From NCBI RefSeq assembly GCF_000733845.1, contig NZ_JPOI01000001.1:1527501-1591500 (forward strand): a stretch of DNA of 64,000 nucleotides, in the 5' to 3' direction. Positions within the stretch are counted from its first letter, which is position 1; every line of letters starts with the position of its first letter. Source of the stretch: Geobacillus vulcani PSS1 (GTDB lineage Bacteria; Bacillota; Bacilli; Bacillales; Anoxybacillaceae). Under the pieces are notes generated by a model that had not been told where the DNA came from, did not search any database, and saw only the letters and a list, made by a program, of their open reading frames with translations. The position numbers and the translations under genes are program-made. Below, piece after piece: positions 54,713 to 63,971 of this stretch.

Positions 54713-55501
54713 ATGGACGGGGACATCATCGACTACTATCGGTTTCCGTCGCCGCATCCGGGCATCGAGGTGTTCTTGGTCACCTATATGTCCCAAAGGC
54801 TGAAGGTGAAAGGATTTTTGGCTGTGCCAAACCAAAACAAGGTGTATGACGGGTTTTTGTATTTGCGCGGCGGGATCAAAAACGTCGGGCAAGTGCGGGT
54901 GCCGCGCCTCATCCAATTCGCGTCGCACGGCTTTGTCGTCTTCGCCCCGCTCTATCGCGGCAACGGCGGCGGGGAAGGGAACGAAGATTTTGTCGGCGAT
55001 GACCGCTATGACGCCATCGCTGGATTTGAGCTTCTTCGCCGCCATCCGCTCGTCCATCCGGGGCGCGTGCACGTGTTTGGCTTCTCGCGCGGCGGGGCGA
55101 TGGCGCTTCATACCGCCATGCTCGCTGAACGGGTTTGTTCCGTCGCGGTTTGGGGCGGTGTGACGGATGTGGCGCTGACGTACTGGGAACGTCCGGATTT
55201 GCGGCGGATGATGAAGCGCGTCATCGGCGGCACGCCGAACAAATACCCGGAGCGCTATCGGCATCGAACCCCGCTTTATCATCTCGAGCGGCTTCGCGCG
55301 CCGGTGCTCATCATCCACGGCGGGCGCGATGACAACGTCTCGATCGAACACGCCTGGCGGTTGGAACGGCGATTGAAGGCGCTCGGCAAGCGAGTGACCG
55401 CGTGGTATTTTCCCGAGTTCACTCACTATTTTCCCCCGCGCGCCAACCGCGAGACGGTGAAAAGGCTTACAGCATGGATGAAACAACAGCCGACCGTGTG
55501 A
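54713..55501 (+). CDS. ytmA: Alpha/beta hydrolase YtmA (prolyl-oligopeptidase-like)
   Basis: A 262-residue cytoplasmic hydrolase of the S9/dienelactone-hydrolase-like group. The nucleophile Ser is in FGFSRGGAMALHTAM, the Asp in IIHGGRDDNVSIEHAWRL and the His in FPEFTHYFPP. AAAGGAGCGAGCGCG before the ATG at 54713 sets the start. It matches B. subtilis YtmA in place. Substrate unknown; peptidase activity is often assumed but not shown by sequence. Confidence 0.88.
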   Translation: MDGDIIDYYRFPSPHPGIEVFLVTYMSQRLKVKGFLAVPNQNKVYDGFLYLRGGIKNVGQVRVPRLIQFASHGFVVFAPLYRGNGGGEGNEDFVGDDRYDAIAGFELLRRHPLVHPGRVHVFGFSRGGAMALHTAMLAERVCSVAVWGGVTDVALTYWERPDLRRMMKRVIGGTPNKYPERYRHRTPLYHLERLRAPVLIIHGGRDDNVSIEHAWRLERRLKALGKRVTAWYFPEFTHYFPPRANRETVKRLTAWMKQQPTV

Positions 55502-55713
55502 TACGATAGAAGGGGAAGCGGCCGAATGAAACAGCCTTCGCGGGGTCTGGTCTTTGATCGTCGGGAGCTTGCGGTCATGGCCGATGGGAGAGGGAGCGGC
55601 CGATCGTTCGATGAGCAAGAATCCGAACCAAGCTGTTGCCGGAAACCGGCTTGATGTCGCGAAGGGTTCAAACGGGCCGCGACTTGAATCGATCAAAAGC
55701 AAGGAGGTCGGAA

Positions 55714-55959
55714 ATGATGGGCATGCCGATGGAGCTGCAGACGCTCATTGTGACCAAAGGAAACGAACAGCGCGTCCAAGGCAATTTGTTCGTGCTGAAA
55801 AAAGAAGGCTACCGCTTATATCCGCTCGACGTGCCGCTTGAAGTGCGCCGGACGCTGCAAAGCGAAGCGAGCGGCATCGCCGTCGTGAAAAAGCTGGAAT
55901 GGGAAGACAACCGGACGACGGTGACGTACGAACTCGTCAGCTTATATTCGACGAATTGA
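55714..55959 (+). CDS. ytmB: DUF2584 family protein (YtmB)
   Basis: An 81-residue protein of the DUF2584 family. ELQTLIVTKGNEQRVQGNLF and EGYRLYPLDVPLEVRRT are shared with B. subtilis YtmB, whose gene also follows ytmA. It is predicted as a small beta-rich cytoplasmic protein; the function is unknown. AAGGAGG lies six bases before the ATG at 55714, with a second ATG next to it. Confidence 0.9.
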   Translation: MMGMPMELQTLIVTKGNEQRVQGNLFVLKKEGYRLYPLDVPLEVRRTLQSEASGIAVVKKLEWEDNRTTVTYELVSLYSTN

Positions 55960-56011
55960 AACATGATGGGCTGCAAGGAGCGGGCTTGATCAGTGCGGAT
56001 TCATTTGGCAG

Positions 56012-56047
56012 GGGCGCAAACGGAAAAGCCGTCTGCGCCCTTAGTTT
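56012..56047 (+). terminator. Terminator of ytmB
   Basis: GGGCGCAAACGG pairs with CCGTCTGCGCCC (one mismatch) around AAAAG, followed by TTAGTTT. Confidence 0.7.
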
Positions 56048-56091
56048 CGGTTCTTGCCGTCTTTAGCCTGTGTCGTCAGGGCGACTGACAA

Positions 56092-56109
56092 GGCTGGTGA
56101 AAAACCGCT
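56092..56109. repeat. Dispersed repeat, copy C
   Basis: GGCTGGTGAAAAACCGCT is a reverse-strand half copy of the GTTTTTCACCAGCC core found at 44115 and 56230. Confidence 0.55.
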
Positions 56110-56209
56110 GATTCCCTTCATCAATGGGGGAACGCGTGAAAAGCAGGACCGATGCAACAAGGTTTTTCTAGTTGAGAAATGATATTGCAAAGCGGTATCC
56201 ACGATTCAA

Positions 56210-56256
56210 TCACCAACCTCTTAGAGGACTGGTGAAAAACGGCCGCTTCGCTCGAC
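56210..56256. repeat. Dispersed palindrome, copy D, most complete
   Basis: TCACCA-ACCTCTTAGAGGAC-TGGTGA (56210-56235) is a nearly perfect palindrome. It is followed by AAAAACGGCCGCTTCGCTCG, the reverse complement of the GCGAAGCGGC tail in copy B. Confidence 0.7.
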
Positions 56257-56421
56257 TTGTCGGATATCACAAGGAATAAACGATGGTGTTACACGGCTTT
56301 GCCATTTGCGAAACAACGTTGGACAGCCGTAAATCGTCAGCCTCCTAATAAGGAAAAGAAGGAATTCGGCCACAAAGAGCGAATAAAATACAGCGAATTC
56401 AATGTCGCAAGGAGGGAAAAC

Positions 56422-57336
56422 GTGACCAAACCGCGAATCGATCACGACCGGTTGTTCAAGGAGTTGCTGTCGACGTTCTTCGAAGAATTTTTGCTTCTCT
56501 TTTTTCCCGATGTGTACGAGCACATTGACGTTCGCCACCTCTCTTTCCTCTCAGAAGAACTGTTTACCGACGTCACGGCGGGGGAGAAGCATCGCGTCGA
56601 CTTGTTGGTCGAAACGAAGATGAAGGGGGAGGAAGGGCTCATCATCGTCCATGTCGAACACCAAAGCTATGCCCAACAGACGTTCCCCGAGCGAATGTTC
56701 CTCTACTTTAGCCGCCTGTTTCAAAAATACCGCCGCCGCATTGTTCCAATTGCCATCTTCAGCTATGACGAATCCCGCGATGAACCTTCTTCGTGGCGCA
56801 TCCAGTTTCCGTTCTTGACCGTTCTCGATTTTCGTTACTTGACGGTGGAGTTGCGCAAACTGCCGTGGCGCGCGTACATCCGCCATGACAACCCCGTCGC
56901 CGCCGCCTTGATAAGCAAAATGGGGTATAATAAAGAAGAGAAAGTCGAAGTGAAAAAAGAGTTTTTGCGCATGCTCGTCCGCCTTGAGCTCGATGAGGCG
57001 AAACAGAGGTTGTTGTTCGGCTTTTTTGAAACATATTTGCGGCTGTCTGCAGAAGAGGAAGCGAAACTGCGAAACGAGGTGAGGCAAATGGAGACAAAGG
57101 AGGCGAAGCAAGTCATGGAACTCATCATTTCGTATGAACAGCGGGGAATGGAAAAGGGAATCGAACAAGGTATCAAACAAGGGATCAAACAAGGCATGAA
57201 ACAAGGGCGCCAACAAGGGATCGAGGAAGGGAAGCTTGAGGTGGTGAAGCGCATGCTCGCTAAAGGATATGATGTCAACACGATCCACGAGCTGACCGGG
57301 CTGCCGGTTGAGAAAATCGAAAAGGTGAAGGAGTAA
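56422..57336 (+). CDS. Rpn-family recombination-promoting nuclease / putative transposase
   Basis: A 304-residue protein of the Rpn/YhgA-like group (PD-(D/E)XK nuclease fold). The nuclease core has D60 in HRVDLLVETK and E79-H-Q81 in IVHVEHQSYA, plus the N-terminal DHDRLFKELL. Members are DNA endonucleases linked to RecA-independent recombination, often in many copies. The C-terminal part has the usual helical domain and then Q-G repeats, GIEQGIKQGIKQGMKQG, written in 12-base tandem repeats. GGAGGG before the GTG at 56422 sets the start. It breaks the ytmB-pckA neighbourhood and sits beside short repeats. Confidence 0.88.
   Translation: MTKPRIDHDRLFKELLSTFFEEFLLLFFPDVYEHIDVRHLSFLSEELFTDVTAGEKHRVDLLVETKMKGEEGLIIVHVEHQSYAQQTFPERMFLYFSRLFQKYRRRIVPIAIFSYDESRDEPSSWRIQFPFLTVLDFRYLTVELRKLPWRAYIRHDNPVAAALISKMGYNKEEKVEVKKEFLRMLVRLELDEAKQRLLFGFFETYLRLSAEEEAKLRNEVRQMETKEAKQVMELIISYEQRGMEKGIEQGIKQGIKQGMKQGRQQGIEEGKLEVVKRMLAKGYDVNTIHELTGLPVEKIEKVKE
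57158..57230 (+). repeat. 12-base tandem repeats inside the Rpn gene
   Basis: Units such as ATCAAACAAGGG and ATGAAACAAGGG encode the I/M-K-Q-G repeats near the C-terminus. Such runs can gain or lose units by slippage without shifting frame. Confidence 0.75.
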
Positions 57337-57390
57337 GCCGGCTCTTCGCTGCTAGGCTGGCTTGGTGACGTGCACCGTTCGATTGGTTTT

Positions 57391-57726
57391 TTAACCGACT
57401 GGAAAAGGCAGGAGCGCAAACACCCCCTCGGTTTGCGCTCCGCCATATGATGAAGCCAGACTGACTCCTTGACTAATCGAAAGGAGAAATTTCGTTACGC
57501 CTTTCCCCTGAGCCACCTTCTCTGTTGTGCGTTCTTGTATGTGCAAAAGAAACATGAGAATGGTCGAGGCGACATAGAACAACAAGGTGATAAGGAGTAA
57601 CAGGGACGGCGATCCTAAACTGACAATCAAACTCCCGATCGGCCAGGCACTAAGTTTGATGAATTGATCTGTAGAGTCTATTTTTATTCCTAAATGTTCC
57701 TTGTTTGTCAAGGATTCGTTCGGCAT
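57391..57726 (-). pseudogene. Fragment of an MFS transporter
   Basis: A 111-codon frame that starts MPNESLTNKEHLG and continues IDSTDQFIKLSAWPIGSLIV, with a second hydrophobic stretch (LLLLITLLFYVASTILMFLL). This looks like the middle of a multidrug-type MFS permease (the PNLL...STxQF...GPxxGG region). About 300 residues on the two sides are absent, and the frame ends by running through a hairpin (57411-57441). A short real protein cannot be excluded. Confidence 0.5.
57411..57441. terminator. Hairpin downstream of the Rpn gene
   Basis: GGAGCGCAAAC pairs with GTTTGCGCTCC around a 9-base loop, without a T-run on either side. It may be a former terminator. Confidence 0.45.
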
Positions 57727-57800
57727 CGGAATGAAAAAATCCTCCCGATTTTCGCGAGAAGGCGGCAAAATCGGAGGTCCAAAGCAAAGGAAAGAAAAGA

Positions 57801-57839
57801 AAAAAACAGCCGGACAGGGAACGGCTTCCTGTCCGGCTG
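57801..57839 (-). terminator. Terminator of pckA
   Basis: CAGCCGGACAGG and CCTGTCCGGCTG arms around a 9-base loop; read leftward it is followed by TTTTTTTCTTTTC. Confidence 0.9.
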
Positions 57840-57847
57840 GGGGTTCG

Positions 57848-59434
57848 TTATACGAGCGGTCCGCCGAGCTTTTCGATCGTTGGGTCGATATGAGCGAACT
57901 TTCGGAAGTTGGCGCGGAATTTTTCCGCCAGTTCTTTCGCTTTTTGTTCGTACGCTTGTTTGTCAGCCCATGTGTTTTGCGGGCGCAAGACGTCGTCCGG
58001 CACGCCGGGGACGTGCGCCGGGATGGCGAGGCCGAAGATCGGGTCTTGCACGGTTTCGACGTTGTCAAGCTCTCCTTCGACGGCGGCTTGCACCATCGCG
58101 CGGGTGTAGGCGAGCTTCATGCGGCTGCCGACGCCGTACGGCCCTCCTGTCCAACCGGTGTTGACCAAAAAGACGCGGACGTTGTGCTCAGCGATTTTTT
58201 GCCCGAGCATTTTCGCGTATTCAACGGCCGGGCGCGGCAAAAACGGCGCGCCAAAGCACGTCGAGAACGTCGCTTCCGGTTCGGTGACGCCGCGTTCCGT
58301 GCCGGCGAGTTTGCTTGTGTAGCCGCTTAAGAAATGATACATCGCCTGTTCGCGCGTCAGCTTGCTGATCGGCGGCAGGACGCCGAACGCATCGGCCGTC
58401 AGGAACACGATCGTGGATGGATGGCCGGCGACGCTTGGGTCGACGATGTTTTTGATCGCTTGAAGCGGGTAGGCGGCGCGCGTGTTTTCCGTCAATGTGC
58501 CGTCATCGTAATCCGGCACCCGCGTCGCGTCGTCGAGAACGACGTTTTCGAGCACGGCGCCAAAGCCGATGGCGTCAAAAATTTGCGGCTCTTTCTCGCG
58601 CGATAGGTTGATGCATTTCGCATAGCAGCCGCCTTCGATATTGAAAATGCCGCGGCTCGACCAGCCGTGTTCGTCATCGCCGATCAAGCGGCGGTTCGGA
58701 TCGGTCGAGAGCGTCGTTTTCCCGGTTCCCGACAAGCCGAAGAAGAGGGCGACGTCGCCTTCCTGGCCGACGTTGGCCGAGCAGTGCATCGGCAGGATGC
58801 CTTGTTCCGGCAGCAAATAGTTCATCACCGAAAAGATCGATTTTTTCATTTCGCCGGCGTACTCCGTCCCGCCGATTAGGACGACGCGGCGTTCAAACGA
58901 GATGATGATGAACGCTTCCGAGCGCGTGCCGTCCACAGCTGGATTCGCCTTAAAGTTCGGCGCGCAAATGACGGTGAATTGCGGTTCATGCGCGGCGAGC
59001 TCTTCGGCGCTTGGCCGGATGAACAGCTGATGGACGAACAAGTTGTGCCAGGCGAATTCGTTCACGACTTGAATCGGCAGCCGGGATTTCGGATCGGCGC
59101 CGGCAAAGCCTTTAAAGACGAACAGTTCATCTTTTTTCATTAAATAATCGAGCACTTTGTCGTACAGTTTATCAAACGTCTCCGGAGACATCGGCTGGTT
59201 GATTGTCCCCCAGTCGATCGTTTGCTTCGTTGACGGTTCTTCGACGATGTATTTGTCTTTGGGCGACCGCCCCGTGTACTTGCCGGTCGTGACGGCGACG
59301 GCGCCGGTGTGCGTCAGCCGACCTTCCTTCCGTTGCAGCACTTTTTCGACGAGTTCAGCGACGGACAGTTGGTAGTGGACGTACGGTTTTTGCAGCAAGA
59401 GATCGAGTTTATTGGTCATATTGGCAATCCCCAT
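57848..59434 (-). CDS. pckA: Phosphoenolpyruvate carboxykinase (ATP)
   Basis: PckA turns oxaloacetate and ATP into phosphoenolpyruvate and CO2, the first step of gluconeogenesis. The 528-residue protein shows [16 protein letters not shown] (oxaloacetate side), the P-loop [37 protein letters not shown] and [17 protein letters not shown]. The ATG at 59434 follows AAGGCAGG; a TTG two codons upstream is possible. It is divergent from metK, as in B. subtilis. Confidence 0.96.
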   Translation of the reverse strand: MGIANMTNKLDLLLQKPYVHYQLSVAELVEKVLQRKEGRLTHTGAVAVTTGKYTGRSPKDKYIVEEPSTKQTIDWGTINQPMSPETFDKLYDKVLDYLMKKDELFVFKGFAGADPKSRLPIQVVNEFAWHNLFVHQLFIRPSAEELAAHEPQFTVICAPNFKANPAVDGTRSEAFIIISFERRVVLIGGTEYAGEMKKSIFSVMNYLLPEQGILPMHCSANVGQEGDVALFFGLSGTGKTTLSTDPNRRLIGDDEHGWSSRGIFNIEGGCYAKCINLSREKEPQIFDAIGFGAVLENVVLDDATRVPDYDDGTLTENTRAAYPLQAIKNIVDPSVAGHPSTIVFLTADAFGVLPPISKLTREQAMYHFLSGYTSKLAGTERGVTEPEATFSTCFGAPFLPRPAVEYAKMLGQKIAEHNVRVFLVNTGWTGGPYGVGSRMKLAYTRAMVQAAVEGELDNVETVQDPIFGLAIPAHVPGVPDDVLRPQNTWADKQAYEQKAKELAEKFRANFRKFAHIDPTIEKLGGPLV

Positions 59435-59606
59435 GTTCAAAACCTGCCTTCTTTATTAGAATCACTCTTGAAAATAGTATAACACATTTTTATTAATAGT
59501 CCATACTAATTGTGTGGGTTTTTCAAACTTTATTTTTCCCAATGTGTCGATTTCTTTGAGGAAAGAATGTTCATGACTGGAAATAATAAAAAATGAATTT
59601 CGATAG

Positions 59607-59636
59607 TTGACTTTGCCGATTCCATTGCGATAAGAT
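59607..59636 (+). promoter_or_regulatory. Promoter of metK
   Basis: TTGACT at 59607-59612 and TAAGAT at 59631-59636, 18 bases apart. The riboswitch begins about 17 bases after the -10 box. Confidence 0.65.
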
Positions 59637-59652
59637 AAGTCATTGAACGGAT

Positions 59653-59830
59653 ACTCTTATCCCGAGCCGGCGGAGGGACAGGCCCGATGAAGCCCAGCAA
59701 CCGTCACAACTGTACATGTGTGAAATGGTGCTAACCTGTGGCAAGGCGCAGTCCTTGAACGATAAGAGTGAAAGGAAGCAATACGATTGCCATGACCTTT
59801 CCTCAGCCGTTACAGGAAAGGTTTTTTATA
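59653..59830 (+). ncRNA. SAM-I (S-box) riboswitch with terminator
   Basis: The S-box core is clear: TTATCCCGAGCCGGCGGAGG, then GACAGGCCCGATGAAGCCC and AGCAACC, then GGTGCTAA. P1 is ACTCTTATC (59653-59661) with GATAAGAGT (59761-59769). The terminator is ACCTTTCCT (59795) with AGGAAAGGT, followed by six T. SAM binding would hold P1 closed and let the terminator form, stopping metK expression. Confidence 0.95.
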
Positions 59831-59898
59831 TTGCGAAGCGAAAAAAGGGAAATGAGTTCCGTGTCGCCACATTATGCCAAGAGGAGGAAACAAACCGA

Positions 59899-61113
59899 AT
59901 GTCAGCCAAACGCCGCTTGTTTACTTCAGAATCTGTAACCGAAGGACATCCGGATAAAATTTGCGACCAAATTTCCGATGCGATTTTGGATGCCATCTTG
60001 GAAAAAGATCCGAACGCCCGCGTTGCTTGCGAAACGAGCGTCACGACCGGACTGGTGCTCGTGAGCGGGGAAATTACGACGTCGACGTATGTGGACATTC
60101 CGCGCATCGTCCGCGATACGGTTCGCGAAATCGGCTATACGCGCGCCAAGTACGGATTTGACGCCGATACGTGCGCAGTGCTCACGTCGATTGACGAGCA
60201 GTCGCCGGATATCGCGATGGGGGTGGACCGAGCGCTCGAGGCGCGCGAAGGTCAGATGACTGACGAGGAAATTGAAGCGATCGGCGCCGGCGACCAAGGG
60301 CTCATGTTTGGGTTCGCCTGCAATGAGACGGAAGAATTGATGCCGCTGCCGATTTCGCTTGCGCACCGCTTGGCGCGCCGCTTGGCGGAAGTGCGCAAAA
60401 CGGACGTCTTGCCGTACTTGCGCCCGGACGGGAAAACGCAAGTGACGATCGAATATGATGAAAACGGCAAACCGGTGCGCGTCGATACGATCGTCGTTTC
60501 CGCACAGCACCATCCGGAAATTACGCAAGAGCAAATCCAGCGAGACATTAAAGAACATGTGATCAAACCGGTCGTGCCGGCGGAGCTGCTGGATGAGAAC
60601 ACGAACTATTTCATCAACCCGACCGGACGGTTCGTCATCGGCGGTCCGCAAGGGGATGCCGGGTTGACGGGGCGGAAAATCATCGTCGATACGTACGGCG
60701 GCTACGCCCGTCACGGCGGCGGCGCGTTCTCGGGCAAAGACCCGACGAAAGTCGACCGTTCGGCAGCGTATGCGGCCCGCTATGTCGCGAAAAACATCGT
60801 CGCAGCTGGCCTTGCCGACAAGTGCGAAGTGCAGCTCGCCTACGCGATCGGCGTCGCCCGCCCGGTTTCGATTTCGATCGATACATTCGGCACCGGCAAA
60901 GTGTCCGAAGACATTTTAATTGAAGTCGTCCGCAACAACTTTGATCTCCGTCCGGCGGGCATCATCAAAATGCTCGACCTTCGCCGTCCGATTTACAAAC
61001 AGACGGCCGCTTACGGCCATTTCGGGCGCACGGACATCGACCTGCCGTGGGAGCGCACCGACAAAGCCGCCTTGTTGAAAGAACAAGCGTTGGCGTTGGC
61101 GAACAAACAATAA
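59899..61113 (+). CDS. metK: S-adenosylmethionine synthetase
   Basis: MetK makes SAM from methionine and ATP. The 404-residue protein shows [32 protein letters not shown], the P-loop-like [18 protein letters not shown], and [25 protein letters not shown] precedes the ATG at 59899. It is governed by the SAM riboswitch just upstream. SAM made here feeds the methyltransferases and, via LuxS, the methyl cycle. Confidence 0.97.
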   Translation: MSAKRRLFTSESVTEGHPDKICDQISDAILDAILEKDPNARVACETSVTTGLVLVSGEITTSTYVDIPRIVRDTVREIGYTRAKYGFDADTCAVLTSIDEQSPDIAMGVDRALEAREGQMTDEEIEAIGAGDQGLMFGFACNETEELMPLPISLAHRLARRLAEVRKTDVLPYLRPDGKTQVTIEYDENGKPVRVDTIVVSAQHHPEITQEQIQRDIKEHVIKPVVPAELLDENTNYFINPTGRFVIGGPQGDAGLTGRKIIVDTYGGYARHGGGAFSGKDPTKVDRSAAYAARYVAKNIVAAGLADKCEVQLAYAIGVARPVSISIDTFGTGKVSEDILIEVVRNNFDLRPAGIIKMLDLRRPIYKQTAAYGHFGRTDIDLPWERTDKAALLKEQALALANKQ

Positions 61114-61116
61114 AGC

Positions 61117-61163
61117 AAAAAAGAGGGTGGCCTACAGGCGATAGCCGGCCGCCCTCTTTTTTA
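61117..61163 (+). terminator. Terminator of metK
   Basis: AAAAGAGGGTGGC pairs with GCCGCCCTCTTTT (one G-T pair), followed by further T. Confidence 0.85.
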
Positions 61164-61321
61164 TTTTTTGTTTTGGCATAGGCGTGTGCTGGGAATGGAT
61201 GGCCGTGCGATCGGTGAGCGGTCGCCAACGGCCGTTTGCCTCTGTCGTTGGCCTGTTTGTGCCAGGGGACGCGCCTGCAGGGGCTTGGCGATGGGGGCAA
61301 CCTTCCCGCCGCTGGCGCCGG

Positions 61322-61852
61322 TTAGGTCTGATTGGCCCGCTGTTGCTGCAGTACTTTGTAATACTGTCCTTTCTCGACATATTCGCGGCGGATGCGCTCC
61401 ATTTCGCGGATGTCGTCTTCCGTCAGTTCGCGGACGACTTTCGCCGGCCGGCCGAGGGCGAGCGTGTTGGGCGGAATTTTTTTGCCTGGCGGCACCAAAC
61501 TGCCGGCGCCGATAAACGCGCCTTCCCCAATTTCTGCACGGTCCAGAATGATCGAGCCCATGCCGATCAAGGCGTTTTTGCGAACGATGGCGCTGTGCAA
61601 AATGACTTGATGGCCGACCGTCACCCCGTCCTCAATAATAAGCGGATTGTTTGGACTTTGATGCAAAATTGAGTTATCTTGAATATTGACCCGATTGCCA
61701 ATCACCGTCGGTGCTACGTCGCCGCGAATGACGGTATTGAACCAAATGCTCGTCTCTTCGCCGATGGTGACATCGCCGGTGATCGTCACATAGTCGGCGA
61801 TAAAGGCGGATGCGGCAATTTGCGGTGTTTTGCCTTTGTATGGGTAAATCAT
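61322..61852 (-). CDS. ytoA: Gamma-carbonic-anhydrase-like hexapeptide protein (YtoA)
   Basis: A 176-residue left-handed beta-helix protein of the gamma carbonic anhydrase/YrdA family. Hexapeptide turns run from residue 12 to 125 (VTITGDVTIGEETSIW). The metal-site histidines are in NSILHQSP, GHQVILHSAIV. Carbonic anhydrase activity is not certain for this subgroup. ALGRPAKVVRELTEDD closes the helix. The gene keeps the B. subtilis place near metK. Confidence 0.9.
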   Translation of the reverse strand: MIYPYKGKTPQIAASAFIADYVTITGDVTIGEETSIWFNTVIRGDVAPTVIGNRVNIQDNSILHQSPNNPLIIEDGVTVGHQVILHSAIVRKNALIGMGSIILDRAEIGEGAFIGAGSLVPPGKKIPPNTLALGRPAKVVRELTEDDIREMERIRREYVEKGQYYKVLQQQRANQT

Positions 61853-62192
61853 GGGCGTTCGTTCCTTTCCGTTTCAAAATCGATCGTTCACCATGTATTG
61901 TACAACGCTGCGTCCAAATCGCCAACGAAAGCGAGCACGCCTAATCGGGATTGGTGAAAAATGTTTCTTTTCGCCCGATGAGTGATTGGGATAGGGAAAG
62001 AAGATCCGAATTTCACAAAACTTCTCAACGTGAGAAAAACCGTTTTTGAGCGGCTTTTTCATTTCATTGCCAACCCCTTTTATGGTTTGCCCCAGCTGCA
62101 GGGATGGCAATACTGGAAAACGAGATTGCAGGCTGTTCAGACGCGAAACGATTTTGGTTGCCGATAAGATGGAAATGCTAGGAGACGAGACC
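61853..62192. other. Noncoding gap between ytoA and ytpB
   Basis: No gene is supported. TTGGTGAAAAATG near 61955 resembles the core of the dispersed repeat. In B. subtilis, ytpA lies in this interval; no trace is seen. Confidence 0.4.
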
Positions 62193-63302
62193 ATGGTGTT
62201 TGCACCTGAGGTGAGCCGATTGAACATTCCGAAAAACCCCATCGCCTTGATGAAAACGGTGTATCGTGACGTGCTTCCGCTTGTCCACCGTGAGCTTGCC
62301 TATTGGCAGCGCCAAGCTGAGCGCATTCCTGACCCGGAATTGCGGCGCCAGGCGCTCGCGAGCATCGCCTCAAAAACGTTCCATTGCGAAGGCGGCTCCA
62401 TTTTGGCGCTCTTGGCCGGAGAAAACATGGAGGATTGCATCCGCTTTATCGTTGCTTACCAGACGATCAGCGATTATTTGGATAATTTGTGCGACCGCAG
62501 CACCTCGCTTGATCCGCTCGACTTTCGCGCCTTGCACGATTCGATGCCGGACGCTTTGACGATCGGCGCGGAGCCGTCGAACTATTACCGCCATCGCCGA
62601 GAACAGGAAGACGGTGGCTATTTGCCGGCGCTTGTGCGCACGTGCCAAGAGGTGCTCGAGACGGTGCGCCATTATGAGACGGTCGCCCCGTTTTTGCATG
62701 AATTGGCCGGATATTATTGCGACTTGCAAGTGCATAAACATGTCGAAGCGAGCGAGCGGGTGCCGCGGCTGGAGAAATGGTTCGAGCAATACAAAGCCGC
62801 CTTGCCGCCGATGGAATGGTATGAGTTTTCCGCCTGCTCCGGTTCGACGCTCGGCATTTTCTGCCTTGTCGCCTATGCGTTTGGCGAATCGCTGCCGCCG
62901 GAGATGGCGAGACAAGTGCGCGACGGCTATTTTCCGTACATTCAAGGGCTGCACATTTTGCTTGACTATTTGATCGATCAAGAGGAAGACCGGGAAGGCG
63001 GCGACCTGAACTTTTGTTTTTACTATCCGAATGAAACGGTGATGCTTGAGCGGCTTTGCCATTTCATCGAAGAGGCCGACCGCCATGTCGGCGCGCTCCC
63101 GCACGGCGAGTTTCATCGCCTCATCCACCGCGGCTTGCTCGGGTTGTATTTGTCGGATGCCAAGGTGAAGAAGCAACGCGGACTGCGCCGGCTGGCGCGC
63201 CGGCTCGTCCGCGCCGGCGGGGCGGCGTCGCAGTTTTTTTACTGGAACGGCAAGGCATACCGCCTCTGGCAAGGAACACAAAAACGGCTGTCCTTTTCAT
63301 AA
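62193..63302 (+). CDS. ytpB: Tetraprenyl-beta-curcumene synthase (YtpB)
   Basis: YtpB (DUF2600) cyclises a C35 prenyl diphosphate to tetraprenyl-beta-curcumene, a step to the bacterial sesquarterpenes. The 369-residue helical protein shows the acidic motifs DYLDNLCD at 94-101 and DYLIDQEED at 258-266, which should bind Mg2+ and diphosphate. SIASKTFHCEGGSILALLAG and FSACSGSTLGIF are family blocks. AGGAGACGAGACC before the ATG at 62193 decides the start; the frame stays open upstream. The partner cyclase gene is not in the window. Confidence 0.9.
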   Translation: MVFAPEVSRLNIPKNPIALMKTVYRDVLPLVHRELAYWQRQAERIPDPELRRQALASIASKTFHCEGGSILALLAGENMEDCIRFIVAYQTISDYLDNLCDRSTSLDPLDFRALHDSMPDALTIGAEPSNYYRHRREQEDGGYLPALVRTCQEVLETVRHYETVAPFLHELAGYYCDLQVHKHVEASERVPRLEKWFEQYKAALPPMEWYEFSACSGSTLGIFCLVAYAFGESLPPEMARQVRDGYFPYIQGLHILLDYLIDQEEDREGGDLNFCFYYPNETVMLERLCHFIEEADRHVGALPHGEFHRLIHRGLLGLYLSDAKVKKQRGLRRLARRLVRAGGAASQFFYWNGKAYRLWQGTQKRLSFS

Positions 63303-63359
63303 GGGCGGCCGTTTGCTTGTATTGGCGAGGACAGCGGTTTGTTGGTGAACCGGACGGAA

Positions 63360-63947
63360 TCAGGCGCCTCCATCTGCCCGATTCTCAAGCGCAAGCAAAA
63401 ACGGCGGGTCGTTTTGCCGATTGATGAATTCATATTTCAAAGCGTGGACGCGCCGTTGATCAAGAGAGCGGACGTAATCAAGGAGCGCGTCGCGTTCGCG
63501 CTTTCCTTCGGGATGACCATGGTAGACGACAAGGACGATGACGCCGCCCGGCTTCATGACGGAAAGCAGCTGGCGGACCGCTTCGATCGTCGATTCCGGC
63601 TTGGTGACGATCTGTTTGTTGCCGCCTGGCAAATAGCCGAGGTTGAACACGGCGCCGGCGATCCGCCCGTGCACGTCAGCGGGAAGTGCGTCAAGCAGTT
63701 CACTGTGGCTTCGTTCCAACAGCGTCGCCCGCTCGCGCAGTCCGTGTTCGGCGAGGCGGGCGGACGCCGCGGCGATGGCTTCGCGTTGGATGTCAAAACC
63801 GAAAACATGGCCGCTGCCGCCGACGCGTTCCGCGAGATAGACGGTGTCATGACCGTTGCCGACCGTCGCGTCAACGGCGATGTCGCCTTCATGGACCGCT
63901 TGGTCGAGCAAAAAACGAGCAAACGGCAAAATGTTCATCAATGCCAT
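63360..63947 (-). CDS. ytqB: Class I SAM-dependent methyltransferase (YtqB)
   Basis: A 195-residue methyltransferase of the YtqB/rRNA-methylase-like family. AVDATVGNGHDTVYLAERVG is the SAM loop, VFGFDIQREAIAAAS the second motif, and FNLGYLPGGNK carries the N-L-G-Y-L-P catalytic-like motif. KYEFINRQNDPPFLLALE ends the domain. GGAGG eight bases before the ATG at 63947 sets the start. It converges on ytpB and follows another gene that begins beyond the window. Confidence 0.9.
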   Translation of the reverse strand: MALMNILPFARFLLDQAVHEGDIAVDATVGNGHDTVYLAERVGGSGHVFGFDIQREAIAAASARLAEHGLRERATLLERSHSELLDALPADVHGRIAGAVFNLGYLPGGNKQIVTKPESTIEAVRQLLSVMKPGGVIVLVVYHGHPEGKRERDALLDYVRSLDQRRVHALKYEFINRQNDPPFLLALENRADGGA

Positions 63948-63971
63948 CGGTTGGTCCTCCTTGCGATCGTT

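Larger units (their letters stand above)
56048..56421. other. Repeat-bearing gap before the Rpn gene
   Basis: No gene is supported here, although the Rpn frame stays open back to 56257. The stretch holds dispersed repeat copy C (56092-56109) and copy D (56210-56256). Confidence 0.5.
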
